NCBI RefSeq assembly: GCF_009649735.1
Contig: NZ_WJNH01000007.1
Location: forward strand, 222,302 to 286,301
Length of the DNA stretch: 64,000 bases
Direction: 5' to 3'
Origin: Salinibacillus xinjiangensis
GTDB lineage: Bacteria > Bacillota > Bacilli > Bacillales > Alkalibacillaceae
Shown one piece after another: positions 16,272-24,629 of this stretch. Made by a program: the position numbers and the translations under genes. The notes under the pieces are model-generated. The model had not been told where the DNA came from. It did no database searches and saw nothing but the letters and a program-made list of their open reading frames with translations. Position 1 is the stretch's first letter; each line of letters opens with the position of its first letter.

Positions 16272-16527
16272 GGGCAAAGTCATGACTTATGGACAGATTG
16301 CAAGGCTTGCAGGAAATCATAGAGCAGCACGACAGGTCGCTCGAATTCTGCATTCAATGAGTAAAAAATATGGCCTTCCATGGCATCGTGTCATTAATGC
16401 AAAAGGTCAAATTGCAATTGCTGATGAGGGGGCTTATCAAGAACAAGTAATGAATCTGCAAATGGAGGGCGTTGAAGTAGGGGTTAATGGAAGTGTTGAT
16501 TTAGATAAATATCAGGCAGGTTCTTAA
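16222..16527 (+). CDS. Alkyltransferase-like protein (MGMT-fold, Trp instead of catalytic Cys)
   Basis: 101 residues: the DNA-binding domain of O6-methylguanine methyltransferase without the N-terminal domain. GKVMTYGQIARLAG (18-31) and RAARQVARIL (34-43, holding the arginine finger region) precede the active-site loop PWHRV at 53-57, where methyltransferases have PCHRV. Trp at this place defines ATL proteins, which bind O6-alkylguanine without repairing it and hand the lesion to nucleotide excision repair. The start has a GAGGAG site and lies inside the 3' end of the preceding gene. Confidence 0.9.
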   Translation: MTSFTEKVIDIIQNIPEGKVMTYGQIARLAGNHRAARQVARILHSMSKKYGLPWHRVINAKGQIAIADEGAYQEQVMNLQMEGVEVGVNGSVDLDKYQAGS

Positions 16528-16540
16528 AAAAAGGGAGGGG

Positions 16541-16954
16541 ATGTCAATCAAACGCTTTCTGTATTATTTGATCTGGACACTGGTAATTGGGGGAGCCATT
16601 TATTTAGGTAACAACTATCAATTAGCATTAGAAGAGCAATCGGAGACCACCTTTAACATCATTCCTGTTTTAATATTTGCTACCATATTTCCATTATTAG
16701 TCGGTATTTTGCTGCGATTACCCAAATTGATTATCGATATAAAAGAAAAACGACCATGGACATTTGATTGGGTTAAAGGGTTAGCCATTGTACTGCCGGC
16801 ATTATATATCACCATACTTCCACTCTTAAGTTATACCTCTGTTGGAATGAATCTACCCTTTGCAAATGAAGTGATCTTTTTTGGTAATTCTCTTTATACG
16901 ACAACTGCTGGAATTGTTGCTGGTTATGTTTTGTTAGATAGTTTCGTTAAATAA
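16541..16954 (+). CDS. Four-helix membrane protein of unknown function
   Basis: 137 residues with hydrophobic segments near 5-25, 35-60, 80-100 and 110-135 and a short cytoplasmic loop (KLIIDIKEKRPWTFD). I do not recognise the family. The ATG follows GGGAGGGG with only about 2 nt spacing; an in-frame ATC two codons later is better placed, so the exact start is uncertain. It follows the ATL gene by 13 nt and is probably in the same transcript. Confidence 0.6.
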   Translation: MSIKRFLYYLIWTLVIGGAIYLGNNYQLALEEQSETTFNIIPVLIFATIFPLLVGILLRLPKLIIDIKEKRPWTFDWVKGLAIVLPALYITILPLLSYTSVGMNLPFANEVIFFGNSLYTTTAGIVAGYVLLDSFVK

Positions 16955-17036
16955 AGGCCATTTTTTCTTTCAATTGTTCATCCACCTGAAACTTGCTACA
17001 ATGTTTAATAATAACTGACTTGTAGGGAGTGGGATT

Positions 17037-18173
17037 TTGTCAAAAGTACGGCGTCTTATCGTTTTGCTACTTATTGCTGGTGCCCTTTGGCATTTTTATG
17101 GCGATACATTTGAACGTTACGGTGTATCGGGTGTGTTTGAGGATATGAAATCTGATATAAATGGAATCAAAGAAAATCCAGTAGTACAGAATACAATAGA
17201 TACGATTAGTTACGAGTTTCAAATATTAATGGGTAAACTAAAGGACGATCAACAGATTCAAGAAAATGAACAACCCAATAACTCAGTTGCTGAAAAACCA
17301 GAGCTAGATGAACCTTCCGAGCAATCCTTTTCTGTACACAATATCGAAATTGGGAATCAGCGGTCTGAGGTTAAAAAGGAAGTAGGAGAGCCGCAGCGGT
17401 CGACGTTAAATGAGTACGGAGTCCATTGGGATGCTTTTCATGATAACTACCAAAACTTTTTCATGGTAGCCTATGATGAACAGAATCAGGTTGCTGGCTT
17501 ATTTACCAATCAAGACCTATTTACGTCAACACAAGGTATCTCTATTCAAAGTTCAAAAGATTCCGTTCTATCCAAATTAGGTGAGCCACTCAAAGGTATT
17601 CAAAAAGGTCTCACAACATATCGGTTTCAAAATGATGGGGAATACAATACATTTTTGATCGATAACAATTATGTCACGATTTTTTATGATAAGCATCAAA
17701 ATAACAAGGTTACGGCGATTCAAATTATCACCCGTGAGCTTGAACGGCAAAAGGATGGCTTTTTTGGTGAGCCAAGTGACCAATTAAGGGAAGGCTTTGA
17801 ATATCAATTGTTCGATCTCACCAATGCAGCTAGGGTGAAACATGGTTTAGACATATTAAATTGGGCTGAACCTGCGCGTAAGACTGGTCGAGACCATAGT
17901 AAGGACATGGCGGTTAACAATTATTTTGGCCATACCAATTTAGAGGGGCAATCTCCATTTGACCGTTTGCTAGAGGATGACATCGACTTTCAAATGGCGG
18001 GAGAAAATCTAGCCTCTGGTCAATCAAGCAGTATTTTTTCGCATGAGGGTTTGATGAATTCGCTTGGGCACCGGGAGAATATTTTGAAGGAAGGCTTTCG
18101 GTCACTAGCGGTAGGGGTTGCTTTTAATGAGGAAGCTCAGCCGTTTTATACAGAAATGTTTTTGACGAAGTAG
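17037..18173 (+). CDS. CAP (SCP)-domain extracellular protein, YlbC-like
   Basis: 378 residues from a TTG with GGGAGTGGG upstream. An N-terminal membrane anchor or signal (LIVLLLIAGALWHFYG) and a low-complexity linker lead to a CAP-associated N-terminal domain with two half repeats (IGNQRSEVKKEVGEPQ near 105 and IQSSKDSVLSKLGEP near 168). A C-terminal CAP domain follows (about 255-378) with NAARVKHGLDIL, FGHTNLEGQSPFDRL, GENLASGQ and GHRENIL. B. subtilis YlbC has this order. The function is unknown; CAP domains are often secreted ligand-binding modules. Confidence 0.85.
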   Translation: MSKVRRLIVLLLIAGALWHFYGDTFERYGVSGVFEDMKSDINGIKENPVVQNTIDTISYEFQILMGKLKDDQQIQENEQPNNSVAEKPELDEPSEQSFSVHNIEIGNQRSEVKKEVGEPQRSTLNEYGVHWDAFHDNYQNFFMVAYDEQNQVAGLFTNQDLFTSTQGISIQSSKDSVLSKLGEPLKGIQKGLTTYRFQNDGEYNTFLIDNNYVTIFYDKHQNNKVTAIQIITRELERQKDGFFGEPSDQLREGFEYQLFDLTNAARVKHGLDILNWAEPARKTGRDHSKDMAVNNYFGHTNLEGQSPFDRLLEDDIDFQMAGENLASGQSSSIFSHEGLMNSLGHRENILKEGFRSLAVGVAFNEEAQPFYTEMFLTK

Positions 18174-18186
18174 CGGGATGAGGGCG

Positions 18187-18310
18187 TGATGGCCAATTAG
18201 GGTGGTGCTAGGTCTTGAAGTGTCCGTGATAGAGGCTATGAAGACCATTTTATGTACTTCCAGGACTTGAAGTGTCTTTGATAACCGGTATGAAGGCCAT
18301 TTAGGTAAGA
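18187..18310 (+). repeat. Imperfect ~52-nt tandem repeat
   Basis: TGAAG-type words begin at 18187 (TGATGGCCAATT), 18216 (TGAAGTGTCCGTGATA), 18239 (TGAAGACCATTT), 18268 (TGAAGTGTCTTTGATA) and 18291 (TGAAGGCCATTT). This gives alternating steps of 29, 23, 29 and 23 nt, i.e. a two-part 52-nt unit present about 2.5 times. It lies between the CAP gene and the terminator at 18365. No gene is seen in the 235-nt gap. Confidence 0.7.
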
Positions 18311-18364
18311 TTTTTTGTTAAAAATGTCCTTCACAGTCCATATGGTGGTAATTGCCAGAAATAT

Positions 18365-18404
18365 AAAGGCCTAAATTCTTCATTAAAAGAATTTAGGCCT
18401 TTTT
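18365..18404. terminator. Bidirectional intrinsic terminator
   Basis: AAAGGCCTAAATTCTT pairs with AAGAATTTAGGCCTTT around a 6-nt loop, with T's on the plus side and A's on the other. It ends the minus-strand MMPL operon. Confidence 0.9.
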
Positions 18405-18408
18405 CTAA

Positions 18409-20253
18409 TTATCTAAACAAATCCAACAATCGATCCCAGAAGCCTTTTTCCTCTTCTTTCTCTTGTTGTTGAACCTCTTTTTCTTCTTCATCTTTTTTAA
18501 TGCTTTCTGTCTTAATGACGAATTGGACGGAATTTACTTTGGTATTCTTAGATGAAACAAATGAAACGGGCTCAAAATCTGATTTGTCAAATTCATTCAT
18601 CACTTCATCGATCTCATCCTGCATTTGGTCAGGTAAATCGTTGGTTGAATTTGCTAGCTCTGTTGTGCCGTCATGGAGTTCATCAACGCCATTTTCTAAT
18701 TCATCTGTTCCCTCAGTTAGCTCTGTGACGCCATCATGGAGCTCATCATACCCACTTGATAGTTCTCCTACTCCGTTTGTATATTTCACTAAGCCAGAGT
18801 GGAAGTCTTTATATTTGGTGGATAGAGTCTTAAGTCCTTTTTGTAATTGTTTCATAGATTCATTAACATCCATGTTGGCTAAGCTTTTATCTAGTCCATC
18901 AGCCATGGTTTCGAGTTGTGTTCTCATCGTTTTGAGTGATTCAACTACGCCTTCAAGTGTTGGCCCCACGGATTGTAGGAATTCCTGTACACTAGGTTTG
19001 TTTCCGTCTTTAAAAGTATAGGTTTGCTTTGTTGTTTGGGCAGCTTCATAGTTTTTAATTAATTGCTCAATGACTTTAGGATCTGCATTACTATTGTAAA
19101 GTTTCTCTAAATCTTCTTCAGGAATTGGCCCAGGTATAGCCTCAATGGATTGATCTAACGCCTGATAAGCTCCATTATAGCCTTCAATAAGCTCAGACAG
19201 ACCACCTTCCACTTCCTTCAATCCTTCAGCCATTTGAGAAAGTCCAGCTTGTAATTCTTTAAGCTCACTCAAATTTGTTTCACCAGAATTCTTTTCTAAT
19301 GACTGACTAATTTGTTCAAGTGATTCATCAATCGATTTGGAGCCTTCAACTAGGTCTGAGGAACCGTTATCTAGTTCATGGATTCCCGATTTATACTCCT
19401 TAGAACCCTCATGTAAGCCGGCCACTCCATCGTTTAATTCAGTGACTCCATCTTTTAGCTCCCCCACTCCATCATTTATCTCTGCTGTTGCATCGGATAG
19501 GGATTTCATATCATTTTTCATTTCACCTGCATCTGGTGTGTCGATGGACATAGAGGAAGGCATTGCTGCAATTTCAATGCTTTCCATTTCTAAATCTGTT
19601 ACATCAGCTTTGACATTAAAAGTCTCTTCTTTTCCAGGCATTACGGTAAAGGTGACTTGTTTGTTCTTACCTGCACTTGCAATTGTACCATTTTCAGCTT
19701 CGATATTTTGATAGATTTCTGAATTTAACGGAAGAGAGACTTGTAATAAATAGTTGTCAAAAAAGACGGAGTTGGCCTTGTCATTCGCCTTTGTGTCGAT
19801 TTGAATTTCAAACTGGCCATCCTTGCCTAACAATTCTTCAGGTTTTACAGTTTCGCCGTTTAACTTATAGGAAATTTGGATATCCCAAGGCAATGCTTTT
19901 CCTTCTAAATTACCTTGATAATAATACTGATCTTCTGATGCGGAAAACTTGACCTCGTTATCTTCAAATTGAATATCGTTTAAGTTGGTTAAGTTTTCAA
20001 CACTAGTATACGGCCCGTAATCAATCATTTTTCCGGGCTGATCAATCGTAAAATTATTGACGATGTACATCTCTTCTTGATCTCCGCTAGCATTTAACGT
20101 GGCATAAACGACCTCATTTTTCTCAGAATAAGACCCTTCACCCTGTGGATCTGTTTTTTCTGAGGAGGACTCATCTGCCTGAGCCTGTGTAAATGTTGGG
20201 ATCACGAGAAGAAACGCTAAGATTATGGCAGTTATACGTTTAATTCTCATCAT
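18409..20253 (-). CDS. Secreted YhgE/Pip-like heptad-repeat protein, partner of the MMPL exporter
   Basis: 614 residues: a signal peptide (AIILAFLLVIPTFTQAQA), a beta-rich N-terminal half, and then two blocks of seven-residue repeats of the xxLxxGx type. Examples are INDGVGELKDGVTELNDG near residues 258-275 and ELHDGVTELTEGTDELENG near 520-538. These are typical of YhgE/Pip and of proteins paired with MMPL transporters. The C-terminus is Glu/Lys rich and ends FWDRLLDLFR. The start overlaps the end of the MMPL gene by 14 nt. It probably forms a long extracytoplasmic rod working with the exporter. Exported substrate unknown. Confidence 0.8.
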   Translation of the reverse strand: MMRIKRITAIILAFLLVIPTFTQAQADESSSEKTDPQGEGSYSEKNEVVYATLNASGDQEEMYIVNNFTIDQPGKMIDYGPYTSVENLTNLNDIQFEDNEVKFSASEDQYYYQGNLEGKALPWDIQISYKLNGETVKPEELLGKDGQFEIQIDTKANDKANSVFFDNYLLQVSLPLNSEIYQNIEAENGTIASAGKNKQVTFTVMPGKEETFNVKADVTDLEMESIEIAAMPSSMSIDTPDAGEMKNDMKSLSDATAEINDGVGELKDGVTELNDGVAGLHEGSKEYKSGIHELDNGSSDLVEGSKSIDESLEQISQSLEKNSGETNLSELKELQAGLSQMAEGLKEVEGGLSELIEGYNGAYQALDQSIEAIPGPIPEEDLEKLYNSNADPKVIEQLIKNYEAAQTTKQTYTFKDGNKPSVQEFLQSVGPTLEGVVESLKTMRTQLETMADGLDKSLANMDVNESMKQLQKGLKTLSTKYKDFHSGLVKYTNGVGELSSGYDELHDGVTELTEGTDELENGVDELHDGTTELANSTNDLPDQMQDEIDEVMNEFDKSDFEPVSFVSSKNTKVNSVQFVIKTESIKKDEEEKEVQQQEKEEEKGFWDRLLDLFR

Positions 20254-22264
20254 CTTTCCCCCTATAAAAATTCGCTTTTAGTGTTGTTTTTTCAATAACT
20301 CGATCCAAGATTACCAGTAATGCTGGTAAAAGGAATACGACCATGATGAACGCGAGTAATGCGCCTCGACCTAATAACAACCCGATGGAGGCTACAATTG
20401 GGTTTGACGATGTGAATGACAAAATAAACCCAACACTAGATAAAATAGCAGCCGAGATAAAAATCGCAAATATCTTTTCATCAATCGTTTTCTTAATGGC
20501 TTGCTTGGCTGGCATTTGCTTACGAAGGTTACGATAATTTTCCGTAAATAGGATCGCGTAATCGACCGTTGCCGCCAGCTGTACTGTACTGATAATCAAA
20601 TAGCCTACATACACCAATGACGAATCCATAAAATATGGTACCGCTAAATTGATCCAAACAGCAGCTTGAATGGTCATGAGCAAGACAACTGGTACCGAAA
20701 TCGATCGGAATGTCACCAAAAGCACAATCGCAATCGTGATAATTGTTAGCCAGTTAACCAATTTATTATCCTTTTGAACGGTATTTTTAATATCATACAA
20801 GGTTACACTTTCGCCAACTAAATGTACCTCATCGTAATAGGATTCGGCTGTTTCTTGAACGTCCTCAATTAAAGAAAACGTGGCGTCACCCTCTACATCT
20901 GTGTCTGTATGAAGGATAATACGCGTATAGTTTTCAGAATAAAATTGCTCTGTCATCGATTTCTCTAAGTAATTGGACGGAATCACTGAGCTTACGGTGC
21001 TTACGTATGAAAGGGTACTAGACACATTGGGAAGATCCTCTAAATGCTGAACGAGTTCTTCCTCCTTCGCGACATCCCCTCTTGGTACAAGTAAGACCAT
21101 TGGAGTATTTTTCCCAAACTCTTCTTGAATCGCGGCTTGATCCTGACCAGCTCGCGTATTGTCCGGCTGATCACCTGTGCCGTATATAAAAGAGGTTTGG
21201 CTTTGGGCCAAGAATGCAGGCACAATTAAAAGCAAGACCAAAAATAGGCTTACATATCGCACTTTTAATACGCCTTTACCGATATTTTTAAAATTACTAG
21301 GCACAATCGGTTTATGCTTGGTACGATCAATCCACTTGTAAAACATCATGGTTAACGCAGGTAAAAAGATCGCAACACTAATAAAGCTTAGTACAATTCC
21401 TTTAACAAGGTTAAGACCCAGGTCAGCACCAATTTCAAAATTCATGAATGTCAGTGCAATGAAACCAAAGAAGGTGGTTGATGCACTGGCTGCAATCGCT
21501 GGAAACGAATGCTTCATGGCTAACTGCATCGCTTCTTTTGGATCTGATACTTGCTTGCGGTAATCGGAAAAGCTATGCAATAAAAAGATGGCATAGTCTA
21601 AGGATACGGCAAGCTGTAAAATAGGCGCGACAGACTGGGTCACAAAGGATATTTCACCAATGAAGATATTTGTACCTAAATTAATTAAAACCGAAATTCC
21701 TATCGCCGTTAAAAAGAATATCGGTTCGACCCAGGAAGTCGTGGATAAAATTAAAATGATGATAATGATTGGAACGAGTAATGCTGCTGCATATAAAGAT
21801 TCCTTACCTGCCATTTGCTGTGAGGTTGCCGTATTGACGGCTTCACCTGATATGGCATTTTCTTCACCAATCAAATCATAAATTTCGTTGGTAATCTCGA
21901 CTTCATCACCCTCACGAATATTGATCGAAAATAAGGCTGCTCCTTCTTGATAATAGGATTCAACCGTATCTTGGTTGGCCATTTCGATGGGGGTTTTTAA
22001 ATCAACAGCATCATCTAACCAGGTGACAGCCGATATACCATCGATGGAATCAAGTTTTTCTTTGTATTCTAAAGCCTCGGTAATGGATACGTCACGTACC
22101 ATGACTCTGGCATTTGCAATCGGATCATCAAACTCTTGCTCCATTAAATCCATGGCGTTTGTGGATGGTGCATCTTCTGGCAGATAATCAACCATGTTGT
22201 AGTTAACCGAAACACCAAATTGCACAATTGCACTAACGATGGCGATGACGATAAACGTGATCAC
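20240..22264 (-). CDS. MMPL/RND-family exporter (N-terminus unresolved)
   Basis: 674 visible residues in two MMPL halves, each with an extracytoplasmic domain and six helices: NYNMVDYLPEDAPS after helix 1, AVSLDYAIFLLHSFSDYRKQ near 222-241, KQAIKKTIDEKIFAIFISAA, and VQLAATVDYAILFTENYRN. The frame continues upstream of the GTG at 22264 through a basic segment (LIDLSARIIKHKKSIV) expected at the N-terminus of such proteins. No ATG/GTG/TTG is found there in frame; only ATT (22306-22308) fits, and an ATG one base out of frame lies at its head. Probably regulated by the divergent TetR gene. It moves lipids or hydrophobic compounds in known families. Confidence 0.88.
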   Translation of the reverse strand: MITFIVIAIVSAIVQFGVSVNYNMVDYLPEDAPSTNAMDLMEQEFDDPIANARVMVRDVSITEALEYKEKLDSIDGISAVTWLDDAVDLKTPIEMANQDTVESYYQEGAALFSINIREGDEVEITNEIYDLIGEENAISGEAVNTATSQQMAGKESLYAAALLVPIIIIILILSTTSWVEPIFFLTAIGISVLINLGTNIFIGEISFVTQSVAPILQLAVSLDYAIFLLHSFSDYRKQVSDPKEAMQLAMKHSFPAIAASASTTFFGFIALTFMNFEIGADLGLNLVKGIVLSFISVAIFLPALTMMFYKWIDRTKHKPIVPSNFKNIGKGVLKVRYVSLFLVLLLIVPAFLAQSQTSFIYGTGDQPDNTRAGQDQAAIQEEFGKNTPMVLLVPRGDVAKEEELVQHLEDLPNVSSTLSYVSTVSSVIPSNYLEKSMTEQFYSENYTRIILHTDTDVEGDATFSLIEDVQETAESYYDEVHLVGESVTLYDIKNTVQKDNKLVNWLTIITIAIVLLVTFRSISVPVVLLMTIQAAVWINLAVPYFMDSSLVYVGYLIISTVQLAATVDYAILFTENYRNLRKQMPAKQAIKKTIDEKIFAIFISAAILSSVGFILSFTSSNPIVASIGLLLGRGALLAFIMVVFLLPALLVILDRVIEKTTLKANFYRGKDDEN

Positions 22265-22366
22265 TATCGACTTTTTATGTTTTATAATTCTTGCTGATAG
22301 GTCAATAAGGCTTCATCCTCTCTTGCATTAATACCTTAATACATCTTAATATTGTAATAGACACAG

Positions 22367-22382
22367 TGTTGGATATTCAACA
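22367..22382. promoter_or_regulatory. Candidate TetR operator 1
   Basis: TGTTGGATATTCAACA is a near-perfect palindrome lying between the divergent MMPL operon and the TetR gene. Confidence 0.45.
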
Positions 22383-22410
22383 AACAGTTTTATAAATCAC
22401 GTTAGATAAA

Positions 22411-22433
22411 CAACATTTATGTTTGAAATGTTG
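22411..22433. promoter_or_regulatory. Candidate TetR operator 2
   Basis: CAACATTT and AAATGTTG are separated by 7 nt. They share the TGTTG half-site with the palindrome at 22367 and lie about 40 nt upstream of the TetR start. Confidence 0.45.
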
Positions 22434-22472
22434 GATAACGGTAAAATTTTTTTATACTGGGGGTTCATCGAT

Positions 22473-23042
22473 TTGAGTGAGAAGAAATTAGATCGTCGGA
22501 AAAGATATACACGAAAAGTATTAAAGGAGAGTCTTATCACGTTACTCGCTGAAAAGCCGATTTCTTCGATAACAGTAAAAGAAATTTGTGAAATGGCCGA
22601 TATTAATCGCTCCACTTTCTACACCCACTATTCCGATCATTATGACCTACTGAGCAAAATAGAAGAGGAAATTACGGCAGATATGAATAAGTACTTAAGC
22701 AGTTATAGCTTTACCCTTGAGGAAGAATCTGTGCAGATGACGCAAAAATTAATTGAATACATTTCGAAAAACAAATTTATGTTTCAAACCTTATTAAATA
22801 AGAATGGAGATCCCACCTTCGAAAAACGACTGATGAACATCGCCCAACGTTTTATGATGAATAACTGGAGGGGAGTTACCCATTTAGATGAGGTCAATTC
22901 ACGTTATTTAAGTACATTTGTGGTGAGTGGTGCAATCAATGTCATCAAGGATTGGATCGAAAATGACATGGACTATTCTCCTATAGAGATGGCTGTGATG
23001 ATTAATAACTTTACGAATTATGGATTGTCGAATTTTGATTAA
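22473..23042 (+). CDS. TetR-family transcriptional regulator
   Basis: 189 residues from a TTG at 22473, chosen because GGGGG lies 9 nt upstream and the frame before it does not look like protein. The N-terminal helix-turn-helix is typical: VLKESLITLLAEKPISSITV, KEICEMADINRSTFYTHYSD. The helical C-terminal ligand domain is short and of the TetR_C_7-like kind. Transcribed away from the MMPL operon with two TGTTG-type palindromes between, it most likely represses that exporter and itself. Confidence 0.88.
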   Translation: MSEKKLDRRKRYTRKVLKESLITLLAEKPISSITVKEICEMADINRSTFYTHYSDHYDLLSKIEEEITADMNKYLSSYSFTLEEESVQMTQKLIEYISKNKFMFQTLLNKNGDPTFEKRLMNIAQRFMMNNWRGVTHLDEVNSRYLSTFVVSGAINVIKDWIENDMDYSPIEMAVMINNFTNYGLSNFD

Positions 23043-23116
23043 TGAGAGCCTTCATTCATATTAGGTGTGATTAGGGGAAGAATAAAACCACTAATTTGCA
23101 CGATGGATGGAGGGTA

Positions 23117-23335
23117 ATGATGAAAAAGAAAAGTAAGTTTGAAAAGCAAATGGAAAATTTGAAAGAAGAGACGGATAACCCTGCCGTTTTAAATGATGTG
23201 GTGGATACGGAATTTGAGCAGTATCCGGGTCATAACGAAAGCTTAGTGGACGATGACAGACTGACTCCTTTTCAGGAAATTGTGCGGGATAATTCGGATG
23301 GGAAGAAGTGGGCGGAGTTGGATGAGGATGAGTGA
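23117..23335 (+). CDS. Small acidic protein of unknown function
   Basis: 72 residues from an ATG pair at 23117/23120 after GGAGGG. It is hydrophilic: a Lys-rich head (MMKKKSKFEKQ) and an acidic tail ending AELDEDE. There is no membrane segment or known motif. It lies 74 nt after the TetR gene and is followed by a strong terminator, so it may be a separate small transcript or the tail of the TetR operon. Confidence 0.6.
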   Translation: MMKKKSKFEKQMENLKEETDNPAVLNDVVDTEFEQYPGHNESLVDDDRLTPFQEIVRDNSDGKKWAELDEDE

Positions 23336-23390
23336 TGGGGAAGGGATAAAGAATTTAACCCCATAAGTGTTCTATTATCATTAAACATTA

Positions 23391-23429
23391 AAACTGACTA
23401 TCGAATCATTACGTCGATAGTCAGTTTTA
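23391..23429 (+). terminator. Intrinsic terminator
   Basis: AAACTGACTATCGA / TCGATAGTCAGTTT perfect 14-bp stem with an 11-nt loop, then TTATGCTTT. Confidence 0.82.
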
Positions 23430-23523
23430 TGCTTTATAAAAGAATTGCGTAAGTCGGATTTTAGACACACTTCTAAAGTTTGTTTATATTTTTTTGTAAA
23501 TGTTCCAAAATTATTGAATTATA

Positions 23524-23543
23524 TATTCTAAAAATATAGAATA
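23524..23543. promoter_or_regulatory. Candidate ArsR-type operator
   Basis: TATTCTA and TAGAATA, 6 nt apart, lie directly before the ribosome binding site of the ArsR-family gene. Such inverted repeats are typical of winged-helix repressors; autoregulation is inferred. Confidence 0.35.
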
Positions 23544-23561
23544 AAAGAAGGAGGTGTTAAT

Positions 23562-24629
23562 GTGGAAATATACTCCATAAGGACAAAGGAAAGAGAAACC
23601 TATAAAGTCGAACTTAAATTCTCACTTTTATGGGAAGCCGCACTTGGTATTGCAGCTATTACGAACTCATCTTTGATAGAAACATTAGATTTATCCCAGA
23701 AGAAAAGGAAAGATATTAAAACATCACTAACCAAGGATATGATTAAGCAACTTGAATACGTACAAACACATAATACCTGGAAAACACTTCTGCAGTTACT
23801 ACATAATCAAGACTTCAAAGATTTAAATTCATATTGTTCTTTTGTTAAAAACTTATCTTCTGAAGAGTTAAAAGCAATCGCTATTCCTTATCTGGGGAGC
23901 AAGCTAGAAAATAAACGAATAGAATTAATTGAAGGATCAGACCAAGCTCTAAATGAGTTACAGCAAGAGACAAAAGACAAATCATTTCTTCCTGCCTATT
24001 TAGAATTTATTAGTAAAGCAGAGACTGAAAAATTAAAGGACCACTTAATCAATGTAATGTATGGCTGGTACCAGACAATTATTGAACCTGAAAAAGAGAG
24101 AATTCAAGCCATCCTTGAAAGAGATATTGAGTCAAAGAAGATGATGATGGAAAAGTTGGAGCCGGAACAATTTATAGAATGGGTAACCGATGGCATAAAG
24201 TATCCACCGGAACCGGGCGTGTTCAAGGTCATACTGATTCCTCATTATATTTATCGTCCCTGGAATGTGGAAGCAGATTTAGAGGGTGTAAAAGTATTTT
24301 ATTACCCTGTGGCTAATGAGAGTATTTCATTCGAAGACAAATACGTACCCAATAAAATGCTAGTACAAAGGTACAAAGCACTCGGAGATGAAAACCGACT
24401 GAAAATACTAAAGATGATAAAAGCAAAGAGGCTAAACCTTCAAGAGTTAACAGACGAATTGAAAATGGGGAAAACAACCGTTCATCACCATTTAAAGATC
24501 CTAAAGTCAGCAAGGTTAATATCTGATGAATCTGCTAGATATGTAGTAAACAGTCAAACTTTAGAACTTTTATCAGATGAATTAAAGCTGTACTTAGAGG
24601 AAAACGATACAACGGGGGGGAGGGAATGA
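23562..24629 (+). CDS. ArsR-family winged-helix regulator with long N-terminal domain
   Basis: 355 residues from a GTG with AAGGAGG upstream. Residues 1-265 form a mostly helical domain without recognised motifs (the DUF5937-like architecture). The last 90 residues are a winged helix: YKALGDENRLKILKMIKAKR, LTDELKMGKTTVHHHLKIL, then SARLISDES. The stop overlaps the start of an MFS transporter by 4 nt (ATGA), so the pair is translationally coupled and the protein probably controls that exporter. Confidence 0.8.
   Translation: MEIYSIRTKERETYKVELKFSLLWEAALGIAAITNSSLIETLDLSQKKRKDIKTSLTKDMIKQLEYVQTHNTWKTLLQLLHNQDFKDLNSYCSFVKNLSSEELKAIAIPYLGSKLENKRIELIEGSDQALNELQQETKDKSFLPAYLEFISKAETEKLKDHLINVMYGWYQTIIEPEKERIQAILERDIESKKMMMEKLEPEQFIEWVTDGIKYPPEPGVFKVILIPHYIYRPWNVEADLEGVKVFYYPVANESISFEDKYVPNKMLVQRYKALGDENRLKILKMIKAKRLNLQELTDELKMGKTTVHHHLKILKSARLISDESARYVVNSQTLELLSDELKLYLEENDTTGGRE

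Noticed and set aside
18500..19711. Long plus-strand Ser/Pro-rich frames
   Set aside because: They are antisense shadows of the heptad-repeat protein; low-complexity reverse translation explains them.
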